Assembly (NCBI GenBank): GCA_013823855.1 | Contig: PNMW01000011.1 | Span: 1 to 64,000, forward strand | Source: Lysobacteraceae bacterium | Lineage (GTDB): Bacteria > Pseudomonadota > Gammaproteobacteria > Nevskiales > Nevskiaceae | Length of the DNA: 64,000 nucleotides | Direction: 5' to 3' | Shown: piece after piece, positions 51,988-60,777 of the stretch | How positions within the stretch are numbered: the stretch's first letter is position 1 | How the letters are laid out: every line of letters starts with the position of its first letter | The notes under the pieces: model-generated | Databases searched by the model: none | Told to the model about the DNA's origin: nothing | What the model saw: only the letters and a program-made list of their open reading frames with translations | Program-made: the position numbers and the translations under genes

Positions 51988-53459
51988 CAGTCCGGCTCGC
52001 GCATCCGGGTCTGGGCGTCGAGCTTCTTGACGAAGAACTCCATGATCCGGCGGTAGATCGCCTCCTTCAGCACCAGATCCTCGACGCCGAAGTCGATGTT
52101 CGGGTTGTCGTTGACCTCGATGACCTTGACGACATTGCCGAACTGCTTGAGATCCACGCCGTACAGGCCGTCGCCGACTGCCCGCGCCGCCTGCACGGCG
52201 ACGCTCAGCACGTTCTTCGGCACCGCGGCGATGTCGACCGTTTCGTGGTCGCCCTCGCTCTTGGCACCCTTGGCGTCGCGCTTGACCACCTGCCAGTGCG
52301 CCTTGGCCATGAAGTAGCGGCAGGCGTACAGCGGCTGGCCGTCGAGCACGCCGACCCGCCAGTCGTAGTCGGTCGGCTCGAAGGCCTGGGCGACGATCAG
52401 GTCCGAGCGCTCCAGGAACTCGCGGGTCTCGCGCTTGAATGCGGCTGCGTTGTCGACCTTGATCACGCCTTTCGAGAACTGCGAATCCGGCTGCTTGAGC
52501 ACCATCGGGAAGCCGAGCTGGCGCACCACGTCATCGAGATTGGCGCGGTGGACCAGCAGCGTCTTCGGCTGCGGAATCCGGTGCCGCTCCATCAGCTGCG
52601 CCAGGAATACCTTGTTGGCGGCGCGGAGGATCGATTCCGGATGGTCGACCACCACCAGCCCTTCGCGCGCCGCCCTGCGGGCAAACCGGTAGGTGTGGTG
52701 ATTGACCGCGGTCGTTTCCCGGATGAACAGCGCGTCGTACTCGGCGACGTGGCCGTAGTCGCCCTTGTCGAGGAAATCAACCGAGAAGCCGAGATCCTCG
52801 GCCGCCTTCTCGAACGCCTTCAGGGCGCGGGCGTTCGACGGCGGCTCCTTCTCGTCCTCGTTGACCAGGATCGCCAGGTCATAGCGGGTCGAATCGCGGC
52901 GCTTCGGCGGCGCGCGGCGGCGGGTGAAGTAGTCGCGGGCGGTCTGGTAGAGGAATTCGTGGTGGCTGGCCGGCACCTCGCCGAGCGCGATCGGGCCCAG
53001 GGTGTCGACCCGCCACTCGTCGCCGCGCCAGACGAACTTGGCCTGCAGCAGCGGCGCCGGGAACAGGTTGAACAGCGCCCGCGCCAGCTTTTCGTGGCGC
53101 ACATAGGGGCTGTCGCCGAAGTAGACGTTCAGCACGTATTCGCTGGAGCCGAGCCGGGCCAGGCTCTTCTGCATCAGCTCCTCGATCTCGTCGTTCAGCA
53201 CCGACGGCGATTCGGCGAGCTTCAGGTCCTGCACCGTGGTGATGTCCGGCAGGATGCGATGGCCGCGGGCGCCGGCCAGCAGCGACACGTAGTAGCCGGT
53301 CGTCTGGTAGCTGAAGGTGCGGCACAGGTTGTAGACGCGCGCACCGCGGATCCGCGTGAACTCGTCGTGGGTCAGGTACTTCCAGGCCGTGACCACCTCG
53401 ACACCGGGAATCTCCACCGGCCAGTCGGCTAGCTGATCGACCACCACCAGCCCGCTCAT
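51987..53459 (-). CDS. RimK-like ATP-grasp ligase with RLAN N-terminal domain
   Basis: The 490-residue protein has an N-terminal RLAN domain (about 1-200, with YNLCRTFSYQTTGYYVSLLA and ILPDITTVQDLKL) and a C-terminal RimK-type ATP-grasp domain (about 290-480). The latter has GFPMVLKQPDSQFSKGV and the metal-binding VIEVNDNPNIDFG. The family joins an amino acid, often glutamate, to a carboxylate. The substrate is unknown. It is coupled to the GNAT gene downstream, and its start overlaps the stop of a possible 31-residue frame (ATGA). Confidence 0.88.
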   Translation of the reverse strand: MSGLVVVDQLADWPVEIPGVEVVTAWKYLTHDEFTRIRGARVYNLCRTFSYQTTGYYVSLLAGARGHRILPDITTVQDLKLAESPSVLNDEIEELMQKSLARLGSSEYVLNVYFGDSPYVRHEKLARALFNLFPAPLLQAKFVWRGDEWRVDTLGPIALGEVPASHHEFLYQTARDYFTRRRAPPKRRDSTRYDLAILVNEDEKEPPSNARALKAFEKAAEDLGFSVDFLDKGDYGHVAEYDALFIRETTAVNHHTYRFARRAAREGLVVVDHPESILRAANKVFLAQLMERHRIPQPKTLLVHRANLDDVVRQLGFPMVLKQPDSQFSKGVIKVDNAAAFKRETREFLERSDLIVAQAFEPTDYDWRVGVLDGQPLYACRYFMAKAHWQVVKRDAKGAKSEGDHETVDIAAVPKNVLSVAVQAARAVGDGLYGVDLKQFGNVVKVIEVNDNPNIDFGVEDLVLKEAIYRRIMEFFVKKLDAQTRMREPD

Positions 53460-53551
53460 GCGAACGGGCCCGGTTCGAGGCTGAATTGCGGAGGGTCTTC
53501 GGCGGTGTCGCCGAAGGAATCGGCAGCGTCGACAGCGTGCGGGTCGGGCAT
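53456..53551 (-). CDS. Possible small leader peptide gene before the RimK-like ligase
   Basis: A 31-residue acidic frame (MPDPHAVDAADSFGDTAEDP and on) ends in an ATGA overlap with the ligase start. The peptide has no cysteine or membrane segment. No good ribosome-binding site precedes it. It could be a real peptide, even the ligase's substrate, or chance. Confidence 0.3.
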   Translation of the reverse strand: MPDPHAVDAADSFGDTAEDPPQFSLEPGPFA

Positions 53552-53708
53552 TCGTGGTCTGGCGGGCGGAGGCGGGCAAGGCTTCCCGCGCGGCGAAAAT
53601 GCTAGCACGCGTCCCGCGCGGCATCGGTGCCGGGCATCGCCGTCTGGCGAAACGCGGGGCCGCCCCTGAAGATCGCAGTCCCGCCCCGCCGCTCACGAGG
53701 TTCGCGAC

Positions 53709-54074
53709 ATGATTCTTGGACTCCGCACCGCCATCTACCCGGCTCCCGATCTCGCCGCCGGCAAGGCCTTCTACAGCGCCGTGCTGGGCGTGGCGCCGTA
53801 CTTCGACGAGCCGTATTACGTCGGCTACAGCGTCGGCGGCTTCGAACTCGGCCTGGTGCCGGACGAAAAGCCGCATGCCGACGGCTGCCAGGCGCTCTGG
53901 GGTGTCGCCGATGCCGATGCCGCCTACGCGCAGCTGCTGGCGATCGGCGCGACGCCGCTGGTGCCGGTCAAGGAGGTCGGCGGCGGCATCCGGGTGGCCG
54001 ATGTGCTCGACCCGTTCGGCAACCGGTTCTCGATCATCGAGAATCCGCATTTCGATCCCACCGCTGTCCGCTGA
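53709..54074 (+). CDS. VOC (glyoxalase-like) family protein
   Basis: The 121-residue protein has two halves of the vicinal-oxygen-chelate fold: AIYPAPDLAAGKAFYSAVLG at the start and VADVLDPFGNRFSIIENP at the end. The metal-ligand Glu/His positions are incomplete, so it may bind a ligand rather than catalyse. No function can be given. The lipoprotein gene follows after 7 bp. Confidence 0.87.
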   Translation: MILGLRTAIYPAPDLAAGKAFYSAVLGVAPYFDEPYYVGYSVGGFELGLVPDEKPHADGCQALWGVADADAAYAQLLAIGATPLVPVKEVGGGIRVADVLDPFGNRFSIIENPHFDPTAVR

Positions 54075-54081
54075 CGCCCCC

Positions 54082-54582
54082 ATGCCGAAGCCACGAGTCG
54101 CGACCCCGTTCATGCTGCCGGCGACGCTCGCGCTAGCCGGCTGCGCCTGGAATCCGGTGCTGGAACCGTATGCCATCGCCGACGCGCGCGAGCAGCCGGC
54201 GGCCCGTGTGGCGACGGTCTGGGGCGTGCGCGACGGTGCGAAGCTGCACTTCACGCATGTCGACGGCGTATCGCTGCCGTCGCGTGGCGGAGGCGGCTAT
54301 CCGGTATCGCTGACGCTGACCCCCGGGGACCATGAACTGCGGATCTACTTTGCCGGCGCCGACCATCGCTGGACCGAGCGGAAGCTGACCACGGCGCTCG
54401 AAGCCGGGCATACGTATGTCGTGGAGTACCTGTATCTGCCGGAGAGGGCCGGTGTGTTGATCAAGCTCGCCGATCAGGGGCCGGACCAGCAATGCCGCTA
54501 CGAGCGCGTCAGTGCCGTCAGTGGCGCGGCGACGCTGCTTTGCGCGGCGACAGTCCGCGCTGACGGCGCAACCGAGCCTTGA
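54082..54582 (+). CDS. Small lipoprotein of unknown function
   Basis: The 166-residue protein has a lipoprotein signal (LPATLALAGCAW, Cys21) and a beta-rich body with YPVSLTLTPGDHELRIYFAG and AGHTYVVEYLYLPE, which resembles carrier-like or PEGA-type beta domains found in envelope proteins. A disulfide could form between Cys near 143 and 157. The start at 54082 is chosen for the signal peptide. It is only 7 bp after the VOC gene. Confidence 0.7.
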   Translation: MPKPRVATPFMLPATLALAGCAWNPVLEPYAIADAREQPAARVATVWGVRDGAKLHFTHVDGVSLPSRGGGGYPVSLTLTPGDHELRIYFAGADHRWTERKLTTALEAGHTYVVEYLYLPERAGVLIKLADQGPDQQCRYERVSAVSGAATLLCAATVRADGATEP

Positions 54583-54585
54583 TGC

Positions 54586-55554
54586 TCACGGCTGCCGCCA
54601 GATGAACCTGCCGAAGCCGCGCGGCCCATCCGCCGCGTCGGCGCTGCCGGTGACGGTCAGGGTGTCGGCGTCGATCCGCTGCACCGTATTGCTTTCCCAG
54701 TTGACGACCAGCGCCGCGCCGCCATCGGACGTGGTTTCGATGCCTTCCGGGTAGTCGCCGACGGCGAGCGTCGCCAGCGGCGCCAGGCTTGCGGTGTCGA
54801 ACACGCTGACCGTGGCCGCGTACTGGTTGCTGACGAACGCACGGCCGTTGGGGGTCAGCGCCACGGCGTACGGCCGCTCGCCGACCGCGACCGTGCCGAT
54901 CACGCGGCCGGCCACGACGTCGATCACCGACACATCGTGGCTGCCGACATTGGCGGTGTAGGCGCGGCGGCCATCGGCCGACAGCGTGACGCCGAACGGC
55001 CGGCTGCCGACCTTGGCCGTGCCGCGCACGGTGAAGCTCGCGGTATCGATGATCGAGACCTGACCGGCATCGCGATCGGCACTGATCAGCGTGTGGCCGT
55101 TGGCGCTGATCGCCAGCCCGGACGGCGACTGGCCGACCGCGACGAAGCCGGTGATCGCCCGCTTCAGCGGGTCGAGCGCGTAGACGCGGTGCTGGTACCA
55201 GTCGGCGACATAGACCGGCGCGCCGGAAGGATGGACCGCGATGCCCAGCGGCCCGCCGCCGACCGCGATCCGCCCGACCACGGCGCGCGTCGCGGTGTCG
55301 ATGATGGTGACGAATTTCCCTTCCGGGCTGGTGACGTAGGCGCGGCCTGCCTGTTGCGCGATGGCGACACCGGCCGGCTTGCCATCGACCGGGATATCGG
55401 CCAGCCGCTGCATCGTTGCGACGTCGATCACCGATACCCGATTGGCGACCTGGGCCGGCACGAAGGCGATGTCGCGGGCAACGACCAGGCCCGGAAACAG
55501 CAGCGCCGCGACCAGCAGGGCCGGTCGCGGCGCGGCGGGACGCCAGCGAATCAC
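54586..55554 (-). CDS. YVTN/NHL-type beta-propeller protein, periplasmic
   Basis: The 322-residue protein has a signal peptide (ALLVAALLFPGLVVARD) and about seven 42-residue repeats of the YVTN type: VSVIDVATMQRLADIPVDGK, then VTIIDTATRAVVGRIAVGG, VSIIDTASFTVRGTAKVGSR and others. The repeated SVIDxA..VVGxIxVG pattern is clear. Such proteins often bind or sit beside quinoprotein dehydrogenases. Its GTG start overlaps the SRPBCC stop (GTGA). Confidence 0.85.
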   Translation of the reverse strand: MIRWRPAAPRPALLVAALLFPGLVVARDIAFVPAQVANRVSVIDVATMQRLADIPVDGKPAGVAIAQQAGRAYVTSPEGKFVTIIDTATRAVVGRIAVGGGPLGIAVHPSGAPVYVADWYQHRVYALDPLKRAITGFVAVGQSPSGLAISANGHTLISADRDAGQVSIIDTASFTVRGTAKVGSRPFGVTLSADGRRAYTANVGSHDVSVIDVVAGRVIGTVAVGERPYAVALTPNGRAFVSNQYAATVSVFDTASLAPLATLAVGDYPEGIETTSDGGAALVVNWESNTVQRIDADTLTVTGSADAADGPRGFGRFIWRQP

Positions 55555-56087
55555 TTCGCTTCGAGCGACTTCTTCAGCTCGGCGAGCGTGGCGGTATACA
55601 GGCCTTTCACCGCAGCTTCGGAGGCGTCGTCGTTCAGTTCCGGCGGCGGATCGTTGTTCGGGTAGCCGCGGTAGAAGCCGGCCTTCCATTCGACCGTGCT
55701 CTTGCTGGCATCGCCGCTGACCTTGATCGTCGATGAATAGTTGTTGACCGGCAGCACTTTCGGATCGACCTTGGTGATCTTGTAGGTCAGCGTCCGGGCT
55801 TCGGCGTCGATCCTGGTCAGCTCTTCCTCGACGGTCGGCGCGCCATCGCCCTTCAGCGTCAGCACGCGGGTGGCGCCGACCGCGCTGCCGCCCGTACCGA
55901 TGGTCTTGGCGACTGCGGGAATCCACGAGGCGTCATCGAACTTCGCGAGCCGGGCCCAGACCTTGTCGGCCGGGGCGGCGATCTCGATCGACTCGGTGAC
56001 CTTCAGCCGGGACGGGCCATGGGCCATCGCCAGGCTGGGCAGCACGGCGAACGAGACGGCGGCAAAAATGGTTGGCAACTTCAGCAC
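55551..56087 (-). CDS. Secreted SRPBCC-family protein
   Basis: The 178-residue protein has a signal peptide (IFAAVSFAVLPSLAMAHG) and a START-like fold: VTESIEIAAPADKVWARLAKFDD at the beginning and a long C-terminal helix (AAVKGLYTATLAELKKSLEAK in part). SRPBCC proteins bind hydrophobic ligands. A GGAGGAG site lies seven bases before the GTG start at 56087. It is coupled to the propeller gene and follows the amidase gene by 50 bp. Confidence 0.85.
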   Translation of the reverse strand: MLKLPTIFAAVSFAVLPSLAMAHGPSRLKVTESIEIAAPADKVWARLAKFDDASWIPAVAKTIGTGGSAVGATRVLTLKGDGAPTVEEELTRIDAEARTLTYKITKVDPKVLPVNNYSSTIKVSGDASKSTVEWKAGFYRGYPNNDPPPELNDDASEAAVKGLYTATLAELKKSLEAK

Positions 56088-56137
56088 GGCAACTCCTCCG
56101 GTTCTGTTCTGGGCGCTTCTTTGAGCGTGTCCGGAGT

Positions 56138-57841
56138 TTATCGTTCGATCCCGGCTGCCGCAGGCGCCTCGGGGTCGAGCGTCGGCGGATGATCCGGGCG
56201 GGCCGCCGCTGCCATCCGCGGGGCGCGGCGATGCGCGGTGTAGCGCTCGTAGGCATGGCCGTAGCGCAGCAGCCGCGCCTCGCTCCAGGCCGGGCCGACG
56301 AATGACAGGCCGACCGGCAGGCCATCGACATAACCCATCGGCACGCTCAGGTGCGGATAGCCGGCAACGGCCGGCGCGGTCGACACCTTGCCGCCGATGT
56401 AGTGGTCGCCGAGCGTGTGATCGCTGAGCCAGGCCGGCGCGCTGGTCGGCGCGATCAGCACGTCGAGACGGTCCTTCTTCAGCGCGGCGTCGATGCCGTC
56501 GGCGCCGGCGAGCTTCAGCGCCCGCGCCCGCGCCTTGCGGATCTTCGCGTCGCTGGTCGGCGGGCTGGCGGCCGACAAGGTGAACAGCTCCTGGCCGAAG
56601 CTCGGCAGCTCGCGGTCGGCTTCGCGCGTGTTGAAGGCGATCAGATCGGCGAGCGACTTCGGCGCCGCCGGATCGAGGCCGGCCAGATAGCGCTCGATGC
56701 CGTCCTTGAACTCGGCGGCCAGCACCGTGAATTCGTCCTGGTGGTAGTCGTCGGCATGCGGCAGCACCACGTCGTCGACGATCACCGCACCGGCCGCCTT
56801 CAGCGCCGCGATCGCGTCGTTGAAGCGCCGCTCGACGTTGGGCAGGAAGGTCGACATCGAGCGCAGCACGCCGATCCGCACGCCGTTCAGCGAGGCCTCG
56901 TCGAGCGCGCAGTGGAAGCATTCGGCGGCGCGCCGGGTGGTCAGCGCGGCGGTGGCGGCGTCGCCGTCATCGCGGCCGGCGATCACGTCGAGCAGCAGTG
57001 CCGCATCGGCGACGCTGCGCGCCATCGGCCCGGCGACGTCCTGGCTGTCGGCGATCGGGATGATGCCGCTGCGCGACACCCGGCCGCGGGTCGGCTTCAG
57101 GCCGACGATGCCGTTGACCGCGCTCGGGCAGACGATCGAGCCGTCGGTCTCGGTACCGATCGCCACCGGCGCCAGGCTGGCGGCGACCGCCACGCCGGAA
57201 CCGGAACTGGAGCCGCAGGGATTGCGGTCCAGTGCGTAGGGATTGCGGGTCTGGCCGCCGCGCGCACTCCAGCCGCTGACCGCGTGCGTCGAGCGCCAGT
57301 TGGCCCACTCGGTCATGTTGGTCTTGCCGAGGATGATCGCGCCCGCCGCGCGCAGCCGTTCGACGAGGTAGGCATCGGCATTCGGCCGGTGGCCGACCAG
57401 CGCCAGCGAGCCGGCCGTGGTTTCCATCGCTTCGAGGCCGCTGCCGACGGTCGCGATGTTGTCCTTCAGCAGCACCGGAATGCCGTGCAGCAGGCCGCGC
57501 AGCTGGCCAGCCTTGCGCTCGGCGTCGCGCAGCTCGGCGATCGCCATCGCGCCAGGATTCACCTCGATCACCGCATGCAGGCCGTGCTCGCCGCGGTCGA
57601 GTGCGGCGATCCGCGCGAGATGGAAGGCGACCAGATCGCGCGAGCTGATCCGGCCTTCGGCGAGCCAGGCCTGCAGGGTCGCGAGGCTGGCATCGTCGAT
57701 CGCAGGCAGCGCCGAGCGCGACTCGACAGCGGGCGTGGTCGCCAGCGAAGTGCCGTGTGACGGCTGCGGCACCGGGCTGCTGCAGCTGGCCAGCAGGCAG
57801 AGCGCGCTGGGGGTGAGGATCGGTCGGAGTCGTCGAAGCAT
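56138..57841 (-). CDS. Amidase signature family enzyme, lipoprotein
   Basis: The 567-residue protein has a lipobox (CLLASCSS) and the amidase signature. The catalytic triad is the Lys in PVLLKDNIATVG and the two serines in NPCGSSSGSGVAVAAS and TETDGSIVCPS. The C-terminal part (SVPMGYVDGLPVGLSFVG) matches peptide amidases and similar periplasmic hydrolases. It probably cleaves C-terminal amides or related bonds. The start at 57841 puts the lipobox at the usual distance. It is the first gene of a three-gene leftward operon. Confidence 0.9.
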   Translation of the reverse strand: MLRRLRPILTPSALCLLASCSSPVPQPSHGTSLATTPAVESRSALPAIDDASLATLQAWLAEGRISSRDLVAFHLARIAALDRGEHGLHAVIEVNPGAMAIAELRDAERKAGQLRGLLHGIPVLLKDNIATVGSGLEAMETTAGSLALVGHRPNADAYLVERLRAAGAIILGKTNMTEWANWRSTHAVSGWSARGGQTRNPYALDRNPCGSSSGSGVAVAASLAPVAIGTETDGSIVCPSAVNGIVGLKPTRGRVSRSGIIPIADSQDVAGPMARSVADAALLLDVIAGRDDGDAATAALTTRRAAECFHCALDEASLNGVRIGVLRSMSTFLPNVERRFNDAIAALKAAGAVIVDDVVLPHADDYHQDEFTVLAAEFKDGIERYLAGLDPAAPKSLADLIAFNTREADRELPSFGQELFTLSAASPPTSDAKIRKARARALKLAGADGIDAALKKDRLDVLIAPTSAPAWLSDHTLGDHYIGGKVSTAPAVAGYPHLSVPMGYVDGLPVGLSFVGPAWSEARLLRYGHAYERYTAHRRAPRMAAAARPDHPPTLDPEAPAAAGIER

Positions 57842-57909
57842 GGCGGTGAGCGGGCGGGAACGGGCAAGTGGTCGCAAGAATGAGTCCGGCGCATGCGCCG
57901 CGCCGGAAA

Positions 57910-57939
57910 CCAGAACGCCGACTTTCGTCGGCGTTCTGG
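57910..57939 (-). terminator. Hairpin after typA
   Basis: A perfect 13-bp stem CCAGAACGCCGAC (57910-57922) with a TTTC loop lies 21 bp past the typA stop. The T run after it on the minus strand is short (GGTTTCC). It is probably the typA terminator. Confidence 0.7.
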
Positions 57940-57960
57940 ATGCAGCTCCGGCAATCAGGC

Positions 57961-59808
57961 TCAGGCAGCAGCCGATTCGCTGCGGCCGCGCTTGCGCTCG
58001 TGTTCCTTGAGGAACTTCTTGCGGATGCGGATCGAGGTCGGCGTCAGTTCGACCAGTTCGTCCTCGTTGATGAACTCCAGCGCCTGCTCCAGCGAATGCT
58101 TCACCGGCGGGGTCAGCAGCACGTTCTCATCCGAGCCCGAGGCGCGCATGTTGGTGAGCTTCTTGCCCTTCAGCACGTTGACCACGAGGTCGTTGTCGCG
58201 CGAGTGGATGCCGACGATCTGGCCCTCGTACACGTCGACCGCCGGATCGACCATCATGCGGCCGCGCTCCTGCAGGTTGAACAGCGCATAGGGCGCGGTC
58301 TTGCCCTGCTCGTTGGAGATCAGCACGCCGTTGTGGCGGTTGCCGATGCTGGCGTTGTCGGCCTTCGGACCGAAATGGTCGAAGTTGTGGAACAGCAGGC
58401 CGGTGCCCGAGGTCATCGACATGAATTCGGTCTGGAAGCCGATCAGGCCGCGCGACGGAATCGTGTATTCCAGACGGACACGACCCTTGCCGTCGGGGAC
58501 CATGTTGGTCATCTTGCCGCCACGTTCGGCGAGGCCCTGGATGACGCCGCCCTGGTTCGCTTCCTCGACGTCGGCGACCAGCGTTTCGTACGGCTCGCAG
58601 ATCACGCCGTCGATTTCCTTCTGGATCACTTCCGGACGGGCGACGGCGATCTCGTAGCCTTCGCGGCGCATGTTTTCCAGAAGAATGCCGAGGTGCAGCA
58701 GGCCGCGGCCCGAGACCTTGAACTGGTCGCCGGCCGCACCCTGTTCGACGCGCAGGGCGACGTTGGTCTTCAGTTCGCGCTGCAGGCGGTCGCCGATCTG
58801 CCGTGAGGTGACGAACTTGCCTTCCTTGCCCGCGAACGGCGACTTGTTGACCTCGAACATCATGCTCATGGTCGGCTCATCCACCTGCAAGGTGGCCATC
58901 TGTTCCGGGTTCTTCAGGTCGCAGATGGTCTCGGAGATGCCGAGGTCGGCGATGCCGGTGATGGCGACGATGTCGCCGGCTTCCGCTTCCTGGACTTCGA
59001 TCTTGTCGAGACCCATGAAGCCGAGCACCTGCAGCACCTTGCCGGTGCGCACTTCGCCGTCACGGCCGACGACCGACACCGCCTGGTTCGGCTTGACCTT
59101 GCCGCGGGTGATGCGGCCGGTGCCGATGACGCCCACATACGACGAGTAGGCCAGCGAGGTGACCTGCATCTGGAACGGGCCGTCCGTGTTGACCTTCGGC
59201 GGCGGCACGTTGTCGACGATGGCCTGGAACAGCGGGTCCATGTTGCCTTCGCGGATGTCCGGGTTGTCACCGGCATAGCCGTTCAGTGCCGAGGCGTAGA
59301 CGATCGGGAAGTCGAGCTGCTTGTCGGTGGCGCCGAGGCGGTCGAACAGGTCGAACACCTGGTCGATCACCCAGTGGGCGCGGGCGCCCGGACGATCGAT
59401 CTTGTTGACCACGACGATCGGGTTCAGGCCCATGCCGAAGGCCTTCTGGGTCACGAAGCGGGTCTGCGGCATCGGGCCGTCAGCGGCGTCGACCAGCAGG
59501 CAGACGCAGTCGACCATCGACAGCACGCGCTCCACTTCACCGCCGAAGTCGGCGTGTCCGGGGGTGTCGACGATGTTGATGCGGTATTCGATGCTGGTGC
59601 GCTTGTCGAGCCAGCGGATCGCGGTGTTCTTCGACAGGATGGTGATGCCGCGCTCGCGTTCGAGATCGTTCGAGTCCATGACGCGATCGCCGAGGTTTTC
59701 ACGGGCATCGAGCGTCTGCGACTGGCGCAGCAGCTTGTCGACGAGGGTGGTCTTGCCATGATCGACGTGCGCGATGATGGCGATGTTGCGGAGATTCTCG
59801 AGGCTCAC
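57961..59808 (-). CDS. typA: Translational GTPase TypA/BipA
   Basis: TypA is an EF-G-like GTPase of the ribosome, important in assembly and stress. The 615-residue protein has the G1 motif [16 protein letters not shown]2 in [14 protein letters not shown]3 [13 protein letters not shown] and G4 NKIDRPGA. It lacks EF-G domain IV and ends in the TypA C-terminal domain. The GTG at 59808 has GGAAG seven bases upstream; a TTG 24 bases earlier is less likely. Confidence 0.95.
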   Translation of the reverse strand: MSLENLRNIAIIAHVDHGKTTLVDKLLRQSQTLDARENLGDRVMDSNDLERERGITILSKNTAIRWLDKRTSIEYRINIVDTPGHADFGGEVERVLSMVDCVCLLVDAADGPMPQTRFVTQKAFGMGLNPIVVVNKIDRPGARAHWVIDQVFDLFDRLGATDKQLDFPIVYASALNGYAGDNPDIREGNMDPLFQAIVDNVPPPKVNTDGPFQMQVTSLAYSSYVGVIGTGRITRGKVKPNQAVSVVGRDGEVRTGKVLQVLGFMGLDKIEVQEAEAGDIVAITGIADLGISETICDLKNPEQMATLQVDEPTMSMMFEVNKSPFAGKEGKFVTSRQIGDRLQRELKTNVALRVEQGAAGDQFKVSGRGLLHLGILLENMRREGYEIAVARPEVIQKEIDGVICEPYETLVADVEEANQGGVIQGLAERGGKMTNMVPDGKGRVRLEYTIPSRGLIGFQTEFMSMTSGTGLLFHNFDHFGPKADNASIGNRHNGVLISNEQGKTAPYALFNLQERGRMMVDPAVDVYEGQIVGIHSRDNDLVVNVLKGKKLTNMRASGSDENVLLTPPVKHSLEQALEFINEDELVELTPTSIRIRKKFLKEHERKRGRSESAAA

Positions 59809-59977
59809 GATCTTGCTTCCGGTTGCGCCCAATCAGGGCCACTATTGCGACTGCTTGCTGCGGCGCAGCAAGAAAAAGATCGCAGATTGTACGCATCTCG
59901 GCGTGAAAAGGCATGCGCCGTTAGCGAAAATCGTGCCGGATTTTCGATGGACGGCGCAGCGACGCCGCCCGATCCAC

Positions 59978-60011
59978 TAGGCTGGCCGGCCAATTAGGCT
60001 AGCCGGCCAAT
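59978..60011. repeat. Tandem 17-bp direct repeat
   Basis: TAGGCTGGCCGGCCAAT (59978-59994) is followed at once by TAGGCTAGCCGGCCAAT (59995-60011), differing at one base. It lies upstream of the DUF4197 gene in the divergent gap with typA. It could be an operator pair or simple slippage. Confidence 0.6.
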
Positions 60012-60033
60012 CCTGTCGATCCGGAGTGTCGTG

Positions 60034-60768
60034 ATGCGCGTTTCCGTTGCCGTTGCAGCGGCCGTGGCCCTGCTGGCGTCTGGCCGCACCGTCAGTGCCG
60101 GCCCGCTCGGCGATTTCGCCCAGAAGGCCTACGAGGCAACGCGACGCGCCAGCGCCAGCGGCGTGCTCAGCGAGGCCGACATCGGCGCCGCGCTGCGCGA
60201 AGCGCTGGCCAAGGGCGCGGGCAGCGCGGTGCAGCAGCTGGGCCAGCCGGACGGCTACTGGCAGAACCCGCAGTTGCGGATTCCGCTGCCGAAGAAGCTG
60301 GTCAAGGCCGACGCCCTGCTGCGTGGCTTCGGCGCCGGCCCGCAGCTCGACGAGCTGCACCTGTCGATGAACCGCGCGGCGGAATCGGCCGTGCCGGTCG
60401 CCGCCGAGGTGTTTTCAGGGGCGATCCGGCAGATGACGCTGACCGATGTCCGCGCCATTCTCGACGGCGCGCCGGACGCGGCGACGCAGTACTTCCGCAA
60501 GTCGAGCAGCGACACCTTGCTGGCGCGCTTCAAGCCCATCGTCGCCGGCATCACCGCGAAAGCGGGACTTGCCCAGCAGTACAAGGCGGTGCTGGCCAGC
60601 GCCGGGCCGCTGGCGACCACGCTCGGCGCGCCGGACCTCGACGACTACGTGGCGCGCAAGGCGCTCGACGGCCTGTTCCTGCGCGTGGCTGAAGAAGAAA
60701 GCGCGATTCGCGACAATCCCGCCGCCCGCACCACGGCGCTGATGAAGAAGGTGTTCGCGAAGCCGTAG
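60034..60768 (+). CDS. DUF4197 family protein
   Basis: The 244-residue protein has a signal peptide (VAVAAAVALLASGRTVSA) and the DUF4197 body, mostly helical, with SEADIGAALREALAKGAGSA, YWQNPQLRIPLPKKL and DAATQYFRKSSSDTL. The family is widespread in proteobacterial envelopes with no known role. The ATG at 60034, preceded by a GTG, has GGAG eight bases upstream. It converges on the HupE-like gene with a 9-bp gap. Confidence 0.87.
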   Translation: MRVSVAVAAAVALLASGRTVSAGPLGDFAQKAYEATRRASASGVLSEADIGAALREALAKGAGSAVQQLGQPDGYWQNPQLRIPLPKKLVKADALLRGFGAGPQLDELHLSMNRAAESAVPVAAEVFSGAIRQMTLTDVRAILDGAPDAATQYFRKSSSDTLLARFKPIVAGITAKAGLAQQYKAVLASAGPLATTLGAPDLDDYVARKALDGLFLRVAEEESAIRDNPAARTTALMKKVFAKP

Positions 60769-60777
60769 CGGCCGCGC

